64,000 nucleotides of DNA from Polyodon spathula (GCF_017654505.1 NC_054537.1:78282118-78346117); one strand, 5' to 3'. Numbered from the stretch's first letter, positions 1-12,088 are shown. The notes: a model not told the origin generated them from the sequence alone. Program-made: numbers and translations.

Positions 1-1825
1 AAAAACCCCTCAGGGAATACACTGAACTGAGTAAAAGACACCGTTTCATTTAGGAGTTATTTTTTTCTGGTGAAGGTAAACAGTTTAGTATGTGTATTTT
101 TTATTTCAGTTGCAGAGTGTTATTTGTGCAGAGATAACTACTCACACGTTTAAGGCATTACAAGCTGCTGCCTGCATCGCTAGGATATGATCATTTATTT
201 CATAATTGGGAGAAGAAATAGAATAAAATAGTATTTTTCTAATTGTTATTAATATTAAACATTTTATAATACTGGTGCCTGATATATGGTAAAAAATATT
301 TTCTACAATGTACTTATGCAACAAAGAATTCACATAATTTGAGTGAGAGCTGGGATTCTGGCTCTGCGTCACTGTTTACATTTGCAAATGTAGCAAACAA
401 GGGAATGAAGCAAAGTTTTAATATTTTAGCATTTTTGTTTTTAAATGTTCTTTTTTTCATTGAGATGAGAAATGCTAATATAAAATAGATGCATCTGTTT
501 GTTTGTTTTTAATGGTTTAAGAAGGAAATACCAATATTTTTCATGCCTAAATACAAAAAAAGGATAGCCCTATTCATTCCAAGCAATGTACCTTTAAAAT
601 CTTGAACTCTTAAAACATATTGTTATGCTTGTAATGGCATGTATCTTTGCTAATTTTATTTTTTCTCTCTATATTATGTTTCTAATGAAACATCAGAGAG
701 TGTATTTAATAAGTACTGTCTAAGCTTGAAAGCACCAATATCTTACTGCTTTTTCATCAGCATTGCACATCATCTTTACAGTATAATGCATTAGCTTAGT
801 CTTAGTATCAGGAACAGTGAGACTATTTCGATGTCACTGTTAATAAATACTATGAGTCACTAAAGATCTTAACCCCTTTATGCACATATTTTGAACATGT
901 TAAAATCAGGGCTACGTTTTCTACCCATCAAACAAAGATACATCCTACAAACTCAGAGGTATGAAAATACAAATCTATTTCCCTGTAAAATACTTATAGT
1001 GCTGTATATACCCCAGCAAGCTGTGTTGACTGTACCCCTTGACAGTTGACAGTACCCCTTTATCCCATTAAACAAATGTGCCTTCTTAACATTTAATTGG
1101 CTACACTGTTAATTTCCATGAGAGATTCAGTATTTTGTTAAAACAAAGTGTATGTAGCAATTTTTTTTAAATGTTTATTATTTCAGAATTAAGAGGCATT
1201 TTGGTTGCAGTATGAGGCTGACAGGAAGGAGGTTTTGACAGTTCAACCAAGTACGTTTACAACCAGGTTTCCGCTAGAAATAAAACATCTGTCGTTGTAG
1301 TTAGGAAAATAACAATGGTTTAAAACCTTATTAATACCATAAGTGCTGTTTGTACCACAGATACATTTTCTTGTAATAAACGTTTGCATTTCATAGGATC
1401 AGTTATATGTATTCCACAAGAATAGCATGTAAATGCTTGCACTTCAAATAATTCTAACTGCAGAGGAAAATATTAATATATAATTAGCATGCTACCTACA
1501 GGTACTGCAATATAATTAGCCAAGGTGTTTATAAATATTTTAAACAAAATATCTTGATGCTCAGAAATACAGTGGATAAATGCAGGTCTGAAATATGTTT
1601 ACCAGTGTAATGCTTAAGTAAAAATAACATGAGGCATACATATGTATTTCTTTGCCCTGATGTTTACTGATGTAACTTTTTTGCCTTCCCAGCCCATTGA
1701 AGATGTTTTAGGTTCTCATAATTCATGTTCATTTCTGCTGACTTTTAAATATTCTATTGTTGTTTTTTTTTTCCTTCATACAAACCCTATTTTAGTCAGC
1801 AAGGATGTCTGTTACATCTAAAACT

Positions 1826-1827
<2 letters not shown>
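1..1827. other. Unassigned AT-rich DNA
   Basis: No coding region, transposon end or RNA gene is recognisable. The stretch is AT-rich with short homopolymers, and short open frames here have no family resemblance. Confidence 0.5.

Positions 1828-1878
<51 letters not shown>
1828..1878. repeat. (AAT)n microsatellite
   Basis: Uninterrupted trinucleotide array of about 17 units, followed by short A and T runs. Confidence 0.95.
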
Positions 1879-1879
<1 letters not shown>

Positions 1880-2529
1880 GAAAAAAAAAAAGGTGTTTTT
1901 TTTTTTTTTTTAACCATAAGTTCCAAGTCCTTTATTTACACCACATTATTTACCTTAGGGTCAAATGTCAGAGTACCTGGATAACAAACAACCTTCCTGT
2001 GTAGACTGTGGTCACTTGGTGATTCCATCCAATGGCCACCTAGGTCACAGAATCTTACATGGGATTTATTGGGGGAATGTCTTTTTTTATGTTTGCTACA
2101 ACAACTGCCAAATTAAATTTGATGACCCACAAGAAAATATAAGGGCTGAATTTGCCAACAGTTATCCTATTAAATTACCTCAACTGTCAGCGTAAGTGGA
2201 CCAACTTTAGCACAAAACAAATGGTGCTCAAATGTCATACATTAAGTGAACCAGTGTTGCTGTCCCATATGGTGTGTAATAATGGTGAGGACAGCACTCC
2301 TATGTATATTTTGACCCTTTTATATTGGGTTTGCCCTCAACTGTTGTGGATTTATACATTTTCATATTTTCTCCTTATTAATTCACTATATCTTCAAAAT
2401 GAGGAAGTTACACAATGGAAGTTAAACACCATTATGTATCATTCCTATACACACTGGCTAGTCGTGGTTCAGTATTGAAATGCTTTTTTATTGAGAATGT
2501 TAGATTAGAATTTTAATTTTAAAATATTA
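1879..2529. other. Unassigned DNA
   Basis: Two overlapping open frames of 76 and 108 codons occur here on the plus strand. The first has a Cys-x-x-Cys pair but no domain I can name. I see no splice context or family match, so I do not call a gene. Confidence 0.4.
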
Positions 2530-2553
2530 TAATATATATAATATATATATATA

Positions 2554-2603
<50 letters not shown>
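2530..2603. repeat. (AT)n(CA)n compound microsatellite
   Basis: Alternating AT followed by about nine CA units, directly abutting the Tc1-like terminus. Confidence 0.9.
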
Positions 2604-3210
2604 AGTGCCTGTAGAAAGTCTACACCCCCTTTCAAAATGTTCACCTTTTGTTGCCTTATAGCTTGGAATTAAAATGCATTAAATCTACACATCCTACCCC
2701 ACAACTTCCAAGTGGAAAAAATAATATTCTAGACATTTGTAGAAAATGAATTAAAAATAAAAACTGAAATAGCTTCGTTGGATAAGTGTCCACCCACCTT
2801 GCAATAGCAATCCTAAATTAGCTCAGGTGTAACCAAATCACCTTCAAAATCACACACCAAGTTAAGTGGCCTCCACCTGTGTATTCAACTAAATGAAATA
2901 AAAAAAAACAGCATGGGTTGCTAATGTATTTAAAGGCTGGCTTAAAGAAAAACATGGATAGTAATTTTAAGGAAATAAGTTCAAAACACATCAACAGCAT
3001 TCATGGGAGATTTTATGCTGAACGCTGGACTAAATAAATTTTTTAACAGCAGAAGTTTTAACATCTCTCTTGAGAGTGAGTTTAAGACCAACAATAATGT
3101 CTTCCTGTCAGTCATGAAGACTTTCACGAAAGCCAGTAAAGACAAGGCTACACACAGCAAAGCAAATGGATATATTTATGATAAAAATTCAAGAAAACTG
3201 AAATAGAGGT
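2604..3210 (+). mobile_element. Tc1/mariner-like element, 5' part
   Basis: The start (TGCCTGTAGAAAGTCTACAC followed by CCCC) and the inner text around TTTTGTTGCCTTATAGC have the layout of fish Tc1-type termini and leaders. A second element at 50038 has a related layout. Near 3115-3206 a short frame ending ANGYIYDKNSRKLK may be the decayed N-terminal DNA-binding region. No DDE catalytic part follows, so this copy is 5' only. The terminus is a family-level call; the coding part is weak. Confidence 0.5.
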
Positions 3211-3860
3211 AACTATTACCATATGGGTATTTACCTCCTAAAGACCCCAAACCTAAATATTGTACACCAAAGCTGCTGTCTGAGCCAGTGACGCAGTCAT
3301 GGCCTGCCCCTGAGAGTACAAAAATACTGCACCCATAGATCTCAGCGTAATTTTTCCTTCAAGTTTGCTGCAAAGCTAATTCTGGATTGTTTGTTTGATT
3401 CTGTTTGAACCAACTGATACTTATAAACTGACGTTTTTGTTATTGCCATTTAAAAAAAAAAAAAAAAAGAATTGTCAATAACTTGAAATTGCCTATATAA
3501 AACAAAACATTTACTGAGGAACGGTTATATCCTCCAAAATTGTAAATAATATTGTTTAAAATAAATGTTAACAGGTCTGCAGTCGTTAGTTATCCATTTT
3601 GCAACAGCACTGATTATAGTATCATACTGATTTATATGTTTGCAGCGACCCTGAATTTCTAAAGAAGTACTCTGTCGAAACCATTTTGTATTGTTGTCTG
3701 CAGCAGAAGGATTACTAGAAAAGTATTTTGAGAAGTGAAAACATTTAATATGCAAGTGTTACAGTAGACTAGATGCACTTCTGTGATATTGGAACTCACT
3801 TTGACAGTAGATACAAGTAATCCTCTTTCGTGCCACAGGAAATGAATTACGGTATGCTAA
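3211..3860. other. Unassigned DNA
   Basis: No gene or repeat boundary recognised. It contains a 17-A run near 3453. Confidence 0.4.
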
Positions 3861-3865
3861 GAGGG

Positions 3866-4500
3866 TCAAGACAAAGGAGTGGGATTAACTTGCCTGTGCC
3901 TAGTGATCGAGGGCTCCGACCCATCAGCACAGGGTTGGGACATAGGTGGTGGTACCATCGGCTCCTCCTCCGGCAATGGCAATGCTGGCAGCAGCGTGGG
4001 GCACTCTAGCCGTGGCCACAATGGCAGCAGTGCAGGGCACTCCAGCAGTGACCATGCTGGCAGTGACAATGCTGGCCCCTCCCGATGTGCAGCTGGAGAC
4101 TGCTGCTTCTTCTTGGGTACTGCTTGTCTTCGGGAATGACTACCCTTCCCTTCAGCACTCTGGCCAGAATACTGTTCTCCACTTCTGACCCTACTTCCTG
4201 CAGATGAGGCATTAACTTGACCTCTAGCGCACTGAGGAAGGTGTCCCAGCTGCCCTCCCTCTCTGGCACTCTGGCAGACAGCACCTCCCTCCCTCACCTG
4301 CTTGACTGGCCACTCCTCCCCTTTTTCGGCACTGGACAAGCCTTCAGGTGGAGCCATTCCACAGCTGACCACCTCATCCCGATAGAGGGCTTCCACACAA
4401 AGGAACGCCTTCTGCCTCCAACCGGCATTGCTACTCGTACACAGTTTCCTTTTTAAATATCTATTTTTGTCTTTTAAAAAAAAAAAAGAAAAAAGCTGTC
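3866..4500 (-). pseudogene. Gag-like relic of an LTR retrotransposon
   Basis: This GC-rich stretch reads on the minus strand as about 176 codons. Its second half is a degenerate Leu/Pro/Glu repeat containing words such as LLECPALLPLWPRLECP. It lies directly downstream, in the minus direction, of a primer-binding-site-like motif and an LTR-like sequence at 4524-4830, which is where gag is expected. No zinc knuckle, protease or polymerase follows, because the element stops near 3860. The repetitive composition also opens shadow frames on the plus strand. The gag assignment rests on position and composition, not on a conserved domain. Confidence 0.4.
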
Positions 4501-4523
4501 CTGGTCCTAGTCTTGCGGTGCTA

Positions 4524-4541
4524 TCCCACTTCTAACACCAC
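4524..4541 (-). promoter_or_regulatory. Primer-binding site, tRNA-Leu type
   Basis: The minus strand reads TGGTGTTAGAAGTGGGAT. This is the complement of the 3' end of vertebrate tRNA-Leu including CCA, with one mismatch from memory (TGTTAG for TGTCAG). It sits 2-3 bases inside the presumed LTR edge (TGTGAGA on the plus strand). It marks where reverse transcription of the minus-strand retrotransposon would have started. Confidence 0.6.
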
Positions 4542-4543
4542 AG

Positions 4544-4830
4544 TGTGAGAGGTTAGCATCATGGCCAAGCTGTTACTGGCAGGAACAGAGACTCGGAGAC
4601 AGGAAAGCTGCAGTTAAGCGCTATTGCACACGTTTAATTAACACAGTACAGTAACAAAAACCACATTTAACAAAATAAACAGGCATAAAGGTCTATACAA
4701 AATCTTATGGCCATAAACAGGACAGCAACACAGCAAATTGCACCTTCACCAACACCAAAATTAACCTCTCTAACACCCGTGATTCCCCCTTCCTATACAC
4801 CTGAGCCTCATTACTAGGCCCCTGGAAAAT
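4544..4830 (-). mobile_element. 5' LTR (inner edge clear, outer edge uncertain)
   Basis: The inner edge is fixed by the adjacent primer-binding site: the LTR ends in TCTCACA on the minus strand. The outer edge is not resolved; I see no clean TG start or target duplication, so 4830 is approximate. The interior is AT-rich with AATTAAA and TTATTTT words that could serve as a polyadenylation region. Confidence 0.4.
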
Positions 4831-5406
4831 TCATGATACCACGAATTTCACGGAAATCATGTATTTGACTGCCTACTGTGAAAAATATGCATTTTATTTC
4901 CCTTACAGTATTTTACATTACTGTACTCCACCTCCCATGTACATTTCATACTTTTATCGAGTAGAAGCAGCGCTACAGTAGCTGTACACAGACCAGGGTC
5001 AATGTCGTGCGTTTGGGTACTATGGCAACAGGGTAAAATAAATATCTGCTTCGTGATTGGTGAATTCTTCATACTATACAATGACATTTCTACATACTAC
5101 TAGAAATGTACAGTGTGTATAAAGAAAAACACAAAAGCTTTGGTTTTGTTATTTCAGGTAACGTTTTCTCCCGTGTTTAATATTTTTGGATTAGAGGCAG
5201 CAAAATAGGCTATGGGAATTACACATTTTAATTAATGTCTTTTAAAGGTTTACAAAACTCAAAAATGTTATTGAATTTGTCATTCAAGTTTGTTTTAAAA
5301 AAATTAATTTTGTCTGCCTGTTCCTTTTTTTTGCAGCCAATACAAATCATTTTAAACAACTTGTTTCTGGAAGAAGTCTGTTACATTTTTAAAGATTGTT
5401 TCAAAG
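4831..5406. other. Unassigned DNA
   Basis: No coding or transposon signal recognised between the LTR-like segment and the hAT mini-element. Confidence 0.4.
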
Positions 5407-6241
5407 TAGGGATGCACCGAATCCAGGCTTCGGTTTCGGATTCGGCCTGAATACCTACTTTTTTAGCAGGGTTCGGATTCGGCCAAATACTTAGGATTCG
5501 GTGAACCGAATCCAAATCCTAAATCTGCCCAAACACACATCCATTTTAATACATCCCTCCAATGTGTACAGTTCTTCTTTAAATAAAAGACACAAATCTG
5601 ATATTGAATGTAACTGTTGGATTTAATAAGGTATTCAAGAACAAGAACACATTTGATGAACTCTGTCGCAGCTCTCAACTCCTTAAATTACTGGTGGTGC
5701 ACGCACTACAAACGTCATACAGCTGCTGAATATAAACATACACCCACCCCACCCCTCCTCCTCCATATGCAATACAGCACATTCACATCACACTTTTCAT
5801 GGCAAACTGTGTTGTGCTTTGTCTGTGAAAAGTGTTCTAGAGATCATACTGAGATTAAAAAATAGATCGGTTGACACAGGTTGAAACGTCATAAAAGAAA
5901 ATAGTGGGTTATGGCAAAGATGCAGCTCTCCTTGTAAAGGTAAAGTAAACAGTTCTGTATTTTGACAGTTCTTTTGTGGGAGAAGGGGGCTAGTGGTAAA
6001 TTGTGTAAGTTTCAAACTAAAATCTTATTCAGGGATATATTTCCATTTGGTAATAAAAATACTATTAAATAAAAGGCTCAAAACGATAGATTGTCCATGT
6101 AGTAGCTGCCAGTCTGTTTTTCATTCAACAGTTTCCTTTAGTTTTCTTGACAATTTTTGTAGGATTTGATTTTCGGTCAAATCTTTTGATACGGATTCGA
6201 TTTTGGCTTAATCCCAAACATTTGGATTCGGTGCATCTCTA
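5407..6241. mobile_element. Non-autonomous hAT element, complete
   Basis: The terminal inverted repeats are TAGGGATGCACCGAATCC on the left and its near complement GGATTCGGTGCATCTCTA on the right (one mismatch). Next to the left end are further copies of the GGATTCGG word in both orientations. The flanking 8-mers TTTCAAAG and TTCAATAG match at five of eight positions, a possible worn hAT target duplication. There is no transposase frame in its 835 bp. A second, truncated copy lies at 62812-63160 in the opposite orientation. Confidence 0.8.
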
Positions 6242-6575
6242 TTCAATAGCGACATGCGTTCCAATGTTACAATTTACATTTTAAAGAGTTGACTCAGTAG
6301 CTAGGCTAAATGTCAAAATGTTTCAGCCTTGGTTTTTGTGGGATGTTCTTTATGAACTATCAATGATAACACATTTGAAGCAACTTACATCAGTACAATA
6401 TAATGTAAATAGAAGTGTTTTCTGGTGAGTTTTTTTTTTTTAAAATAAAATGTCTGTTTCGTGTGTTTTTTATTGTCATTCATGAATTTCTTTAAACAAT
6501 ACAGTGAATTTTTCAGGCCCCTACTCATTACCCATTATTCAATTATCACCCCAGCCACATTGCCACATGTTTTCT

Positions 6576-6578
<3 letters not shown>
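6242..6578. other. Unassigned DNA
   Basis: Nothing recognisable between the hAT element and the CA array. Confidence 0.4.

Positions 6579-6613
<35 letters not shown>
6579..6613. repeat. (CA)n microsatellite
   Basis: About 17 CA units. Confidence 0.95.
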
Positions 6614-6615
<2 letters not shown>

Positions 6616-9252
6616 TATACCAGCAGGGCTTCGTGCCCTTGCCACGGGAAGGTATAAAGCGATATGAAAAACTTTTATAGGATTACTATATATCTTTTTC
6701 TAAAAGTTTTTTTTTTTGGTCAAAGCACATTTTGCGAAAAGGTGGCTAGAGTTTAATCCATCAATGTATGCTATAGCTGTGGGTGCATACAGTATACATG
6801 TATGTTTTGAAAATATGAACAGTACAGGTCAATTACAAGCAAATATTTAATATTGATTGTACAGGATCTATATTTGGTCAGGAAGGAGGTGTGTTCTGTT
6901 TACCTGTGATATTTAAAGTTTCATCACACACTGATAGAGGGTCCACTGGCCATTCTTACAGCCAGGTACGCAACTGCAAAATATTGGGATTTTGTTTTTG
7001 AGATGGGGAACGGATCAATCACAGAGAAGGAATTAAATAAAGCTCCTAACACCTAAAAGCGGGTCTTTGAGAATAGATCCCTTAATCAATCAAGTATTAT
7101 AGTAGATTAAAATCCCTAGTTTTGAAAGTTTTTTTTAAACTTCATAGATACCAGCCATATGCAATTATCGATAAGAGCCGTGATACTAACTTTATTACTC
7201 ATAGGCATAGATTTATATGCATGCTTAATACCTACTATCTACGATAAACAAAGTAATTAATATGTGTTTGCATTTTGTGTATGTGTAAGCATTTTAGATA
7301 TTGTTTAAAAGTCTATAATTATATATCTTCATTTAATTATTGTGAACTAGAGATACTGGGGCCACTCCCAAGGTTGTTACAGATTAATTTGGCCTGTGGG
7401 GCAGGGCATTAAAGTATTATCCAGAATCAATATGGATAAAATGTTCAGATCTTTATAAAAAAAAAAAAAAAAAAAAAGTTAAACAAATAATGATTGCATA
7501 AATAATTTAAGATAAACTTCCCCCAAAATCTATATGTTATAATTACAATGTAACACAATACATACAATGTAAATGATATGTAATAGTGATATGCATTTAG
7601 CATACCAGCAATATTATTTTGTTTGAATTACTTTAGTTATACTTCATTATAATTACTAGAATTATTATGCATTTTCACTGCATTTTGTTATCCAAGAAAA
7701 TCATTGGTGATCCTTTAAACATTTGTTAGAACTGTAGAGCTGTTGGAATTGTCACCAGTATAAATGCCACCTTTGCTCGTGCCCTTCCTCTCAAAGTTTT
7801 CTTAATATTTAAACGTTAAAACTATGTCCAAATTACAAAATGCAGTACAATTAATACATACCCAATAACAATTACCAACACTCCCAAAGAAATTGCAGGC
7901 AATTACATTATTGTTTGCTCTCCTTAATCTCTAGGTAAAGAAGCATTTTTATAACACAATTGTGCTGATTAGCAGTTTTTAACTCTATAACTCTCTGGTA
8001 GTAACCACCTTATCTCGCCCTTTAATTTCACCATTAATGATGCAATCATTTATCTCAGTCATTTTCCATGTTCTGCCCTATTACTTTAGTTCTCAGTGGT
8101 ACTTTGCATTTTTGCTGCTCCATTAGTTCCCCTATCATGCACATTTTCATACAACCGAAGGGATAATTAAATGGTGTCTCCCAGTATCTTTATAACCTTG
8201 CTCATACGTCCAATATTAATTTTCCTTTCCAAATTATCTCATGGTAACAGAGAGCATATTTCATCTCACAGGTGTAGATCTGTCATCTGGATGCATCCTT
8301 AGACATCCTAAATAGGTGTTACTGTCCTGTCGTTTTTTTTTTTAAACACAGCTGACAGAAATTGCATCAGACCTGTATTATAAATGAATTAACCTATTGT
8401 ATGCTTTTTCAAATTAGACAGAAGAGATACCAGTAGACTATGTGCATCTAATTTATATTATCATTTTACAAAAGTTTCCAGTTTAGTCAACATTTAGTTT
8501 TAATTGTTAAAATGACAGTAACCCATCCATAAGCTAAACATTTTTATGAATGGGGTATAGTTTAATGGCAAGTACTAAAATCCCATATACTTAGAACAAA
8601 CTAATACTGAAACAGCCAAAAGAGAATACAGCACAGACTTTGCTCACCATAGCTGTGCACCTCTTTAACTGCCTGAGCCTTTTGTGACCATCACTATTAA
8701 TTGTATCTAACTTACTGCACACTAACATGGTATATATACTAAATGGAGAAAAAAAAATAGTAGTTACTGTGAATTCCACTGGAAGCAAAATAGCTTTGAC
8801 CTTATGAAGTCCTTCGGAATAGACTTCTTAGTGTGCTGATAAACACTGCTTCCTGTTATGAAGTCCTTCAGAAATAGAGTTTTTTAACAACAAAAAAAAA
8901 TCTTTCAGGATTTAAAGTTATTTTTCTTTCAACTGAAACATGTGACTATGAGGATCAAACTACTTGAGAGGGCTCATATATACAGTAATCACTTGTATAT
9001 CCATCCGTCGTTCAACCTCTGTCTCGATCTCCAGCCTGTCACTCAGCAGCGAATGCATTAATACCCTGTATCTTTCTAAACAAGGGATTTAAGGTAGCTC
9101 CCTAATAAAAGCTGAATCTCAAACCAATAATTGTGTGAATATAGTAATTGTTTCAGCTGTATATAATGGTATTTAAAACAATTTCATTTATCTGACTTTT
9201 TACATATCCACCCTTACTCTGGTCCCACTGCAGTCGGATACGTGATGGACTA
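6614..9252. other. Unassigned AT-rich DNA
   Basis: There is no gene, repeat end or RNA gene that I can support. The only local structure noticed is a spaced direct repeat (TTATGAAGTCCTTC) at 8802 and 8856. The complexity at 7950-8300 is higher than in the flanks, so a conserved non-coding element is possible but cannot be judged without alignment. Confidence 0.4.
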
Positions 9253-9253
9253 T

Positions 9254-9296
<43 letters not shown>

Positions 9297-9299
9297 ATG

Positions 9300-9375
<76 letters not shown>

Positions 9376-9385
9376 TATATATACA
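9253..9385. repeat. Compound microsatellite (GT)n(GTAT)n(AT)n
   Basis: GT units pass into GTAT units near 9281 and into about 64 bp of alternating AT from 9304, then a short AC stretch. Confidence 0.95.
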
Positions 9386-9856
9386 TCAGACTTCCTCTAT
9401 GTAAATTTGAACTTGTTTCGTGACTCCAATGTTCACACAGTAATATTTTTTTTAAAAGGCACGGATGTCAAGTCTCAAGGCTTACCTGTGAAACTCACAG
9501 TTTTTCACAAGTTTGATGTTCACAAGTTTCAGATTCTCATGTTTCTGCATACGTTTGTATTGTCTGCGAGGCTGTGAAAAACTTTATACATGATACATGG
9601 TAAATCCAATATAACTGTCGAAGTGTATTATTTAATTTGGGGGTGAAGAGGTGTACATTACCATTCTGTATTCCTGTAGCTGCAACTCAGACTCCCCCCT
9701 TACTCCAAAGATAGAATTGCCTTGTTGACGGTTTGTCTGCGCAAGCCGCCTATGTTTCTGTACACAACACGTCATTACTCAAACAGACTTGAAGGAGAGG
9801 CTGTCGGACTGTCACTGTCTGGTTCACGCAGACATTACCACAGAAATAAAAGAGAA
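9386..9856. other. Unassigned DNA upstream of the MADF relic
   Basis: Possibly the 5' flank or leader of the MADF-bearing element that follows; no terminal repeat could be delimited. Confidence 0.3.
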
Positions 9857-9992
9857 ATGGACATGAATGAGAATTTAATTATCAAAGTCGAAACATATAA
9901 TGTTCGTTATGATGCCAGTGTCAGTGATTATAAAGGCAATAAAAAGAAAGATGCCATATGGTATGAAATAGCAGAACAATTGTAAATTGATG
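9857..9992 (+). pseudogene. MADF-domain exon, probably from a PIF/Harbinger accessory gene
   Basis: From ATG at 9857 the frame reads MDMNENLIIKVETYNVRYDA and, further on, SVSDYKGNKKKDAIWYEIAE. This matches the first two helices of a MADF DNA-binding domain: L-I-x-x-V, Y-D, Y-K-x-x-x-K-K, and W-x-x-I-A-x-x-L. A TAA at 9983-9985 interrupts it just before IDG, and a good splice donor (G|GTATGT) follows at 9993. The exon-donor layout suggests the first exon of an MADF/Myb-type accessory protein, commonly paired with Harbinger transposases. I see no second exon. A domesticated host gene is possible, but the stop makes a relic more likely. Confidence 0.55.
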
Positions 9993-10090
9993 GTATGTCT
10001 ATCTCTTTACTTCATTTTTCGTTAAAGTGACAGGGAGCACCACACATTTTTTCTGTAAAAGAATGCTTCTTTGTTTTAATAATGTTGACC

Positions 10091-10135
<45 letters not shown>
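10091..10135. repeat. (AAT)n microsatellite
   Basis: Fifteen trinucleotide units. Confidence 0.95.
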
Positions 10136-10650
10136 CACATTCACACACTAACTGAAGATTTTATTAAAACTGAAAATCAATAAAAAAAAAGTATATTAAA
10201 CTAAGTCTCAGTATTTACAAAGAAATGTGTGTAGATGTATTTTTTTTTTTTAATAATTACACGGTAAACCAGATCACATATAACCATTCACTGTTAAATT
10301 TCATTTTTTTAGTGTGTGGTGTACACAGACTGTTTCTTTGTTTTATTTATTTCATTTTATCTCCACAAAAGGAGCAAACGCAGACAGTATTTTCTTTTCA
10401 TGACTAGCTACAGTTGTGTTTTTTTATGTACTCGTGCTGTATTCGTGTCGTTTGCTTTGCTCCTGGTGTGCATAGCCCTTAAGTCTATGTCAGTGTAGCT
10501 GTCAGCCATGTGCAAAAAATCTTGATGCCCCCCCCCCCCCCCCCCCTCCTAGAATCTAGTGGTCTAGGTTAAGGTTTTTCAATCCCAAGGTTTTTCGGCA
10601 CAGGTCTCACTGGTAGGTATTGTCATGTCTGAAAATGTCAGGAAAAAACT
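10136..10650. other. Unassigned DNA with a poly-C run
   Basis: Holds an 18-C homopolymer near 10530. No gene recognised. Confidence 0.4.
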
Positions 10651-10654
10651 GAAA

Positions 10655-11200
10655 CCATATACTACAAGACACCTCTATCTCAGTACTGCTGAAATTAATA
10701 CAATTGAAAAAAGAGCAGAATTCTAGAAAAGTAACTGCTTGGGCTGTGTCAGTTTTTAATGATTGGTCAGAACAAACTAAAAATAATATGGACTGGAAAA
10801 CTGCATCTAAGACTGAAATAAACAGTTTTAAGAAGTTTCTTTGCTCAATTGAAAACACCAGATGGCACACAGTATTCATTTAGCAGCTACACCAACTTGC
10901 GAGCTGGCCTGAATAGTTTTTTAAATTTGCCCACAGTGGGAAGATCTATAAACCTAATTTCAGATACTCACTTTAATACAACAAACAGCATCTACACTTC
11001 GATCCTGTGAACTTACACTCGACAACATAAAGACAAGTCACAACATCACCCTGCTGAATCCCAAACGGACTTGAATAAACCTAAGTCATTGGTACGCAGG
11101 ATGCTGAAATCTCCCAACCCATTTTATAAGGTAGTTAGCTGTTGGGAACCAGCTGAGAAAGACAGGAAGTCCTAGAGTTACATCCTCTCTGGAGTATCGT
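10655..11200 (+). pseudogene. Crypton-like tyrosine recombinase relic (DUF3504/KIAA1958 type)
   Basis: Plus-strand translation gives SRKVTAWAVSVFNDW near 10719-10763. After frame changes come YTNLRAGLNSFLN near 10890, INLISDTHFNTTNSI near 10948 and KDKSQHHPAES near 11028. In this order they resemble the N-terminal core-binding region of DUF3504 proteins. These have an N-T-K-x-x-T-x-W-x-x-x-x-F-x-x-W start, an L-R-x-G-L-x-R-x-L segment, an I-N-x-x-x-D-x-x-F-x-x-A-N segment and a D-K-S-x-H-H-P linker. The C-terminal Arg-His-Tyr catalytic part is not recognisable. At least three frame breaks are needed, so the copy is dead. The family call is from motif order, without alignment. Confidence 0.5.
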
Positions 11201-11473
11201 CGTCAACTCGTAAATGAAAGGCAGAAACAAACCTCCCTACTCACCAAACAGTGCAAGCTACTACACAATCTGTTTAACTGTGTAACCAGCCACGTAATTT
11301 AGAAAACTACACATTCCCTGGTACAGTCAACTTCATGAGACAAATTCTGAAAATATTCTGATAATTTACTTAAATTATTATTTTTAAATACATATTTATC
11401 TATTAAATTTATTGTAACTATTACATTTATTGGAACCATTTTTCCAAGTGTAGTTATTCTAGCACAACCAACA

Positions 11474-11474
<1 letters not shown>
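11201..11474. other. Unassigned DNA
   Basis: Downstream of the Crypton-like relic; no recognisable catalytic continuation or terminal sequence. Confidence 0.3.

Positions 11475-11517
<43 letters not shown>
11475..11517. repeat. (AT)n microsatellite
   Basis: About 21 alternating AT units. Confidence 0.95.
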
Positions 11518-11519
<2 letters not shown>

Positions 11520-12088
11520 CCTAACCCATGGAGCAGAAGGGGTTTCCAATATGGGAATATGGGTGGTATGTATTTTGCCCCCCCCCCCCCCCCCTCCACT
11601 TTTTTTCATTCATTATTTATGTATTATACCTTGTTGTGTTTGGCACTGGTTTGCTTTAAAATCTTTAAAATAAAATATAAAAATGGAAAAGTATTCAGAG
11701 GATGGGCCACATTTATAAACAATCACAATAAATTCTCCCTACACGCACGAACACATTGGTTTGACCCAAGGTCTGCACCGTGGCTAACATTAGCTGACAG
11801 TAAGAAACAACATCGTTAAGTGAATGTGAACTTGGCAGGCGGTCAGAGAGACGACTGCACGAAATATTAATTATCATTAAAATATATTAAATTATCAAAA
11901 AGTGGCATTGTACAATCACGCAAGCCTGCTTTTACTTTAGTGAAAACGTTGGCTACAATTGTTTTTTCATTAAAAACGTGTAACTTAGTTGTTCTTTGCT
12001 GATGTTAATGTTCAGTTTTCATATCGAAAAATGTGTACTTAATAATAATTGAAACTCACATTCGTTTAATAATAAACATTTAGGTATG
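11518..12088. other. Unassigned DNA with a poly-C run
   Basis: A C homopolymer of about 17 lies near 11578. No family resemblance in the open frames. Confidence 0.4.

Noticed and set aside
1965..2195. 76-codon open frame with a Cys-x-x-Cys pair
   Set aside because: No spacing of further Cys/His typical of a zinc finger and no splice context.
3866..4284. Overlapping plus- and minus-strand open frames in GC-rich sequence
   Set aside because: The frames on the plus strand are by-products of the repetitive GC-rich minus-strand gag relic; none has a domain.
9153..9577. Open frames of repeated Tyr-Ile and Cys-Val residues
   Set aside because: They are translations of the GT/AT microsatellite.
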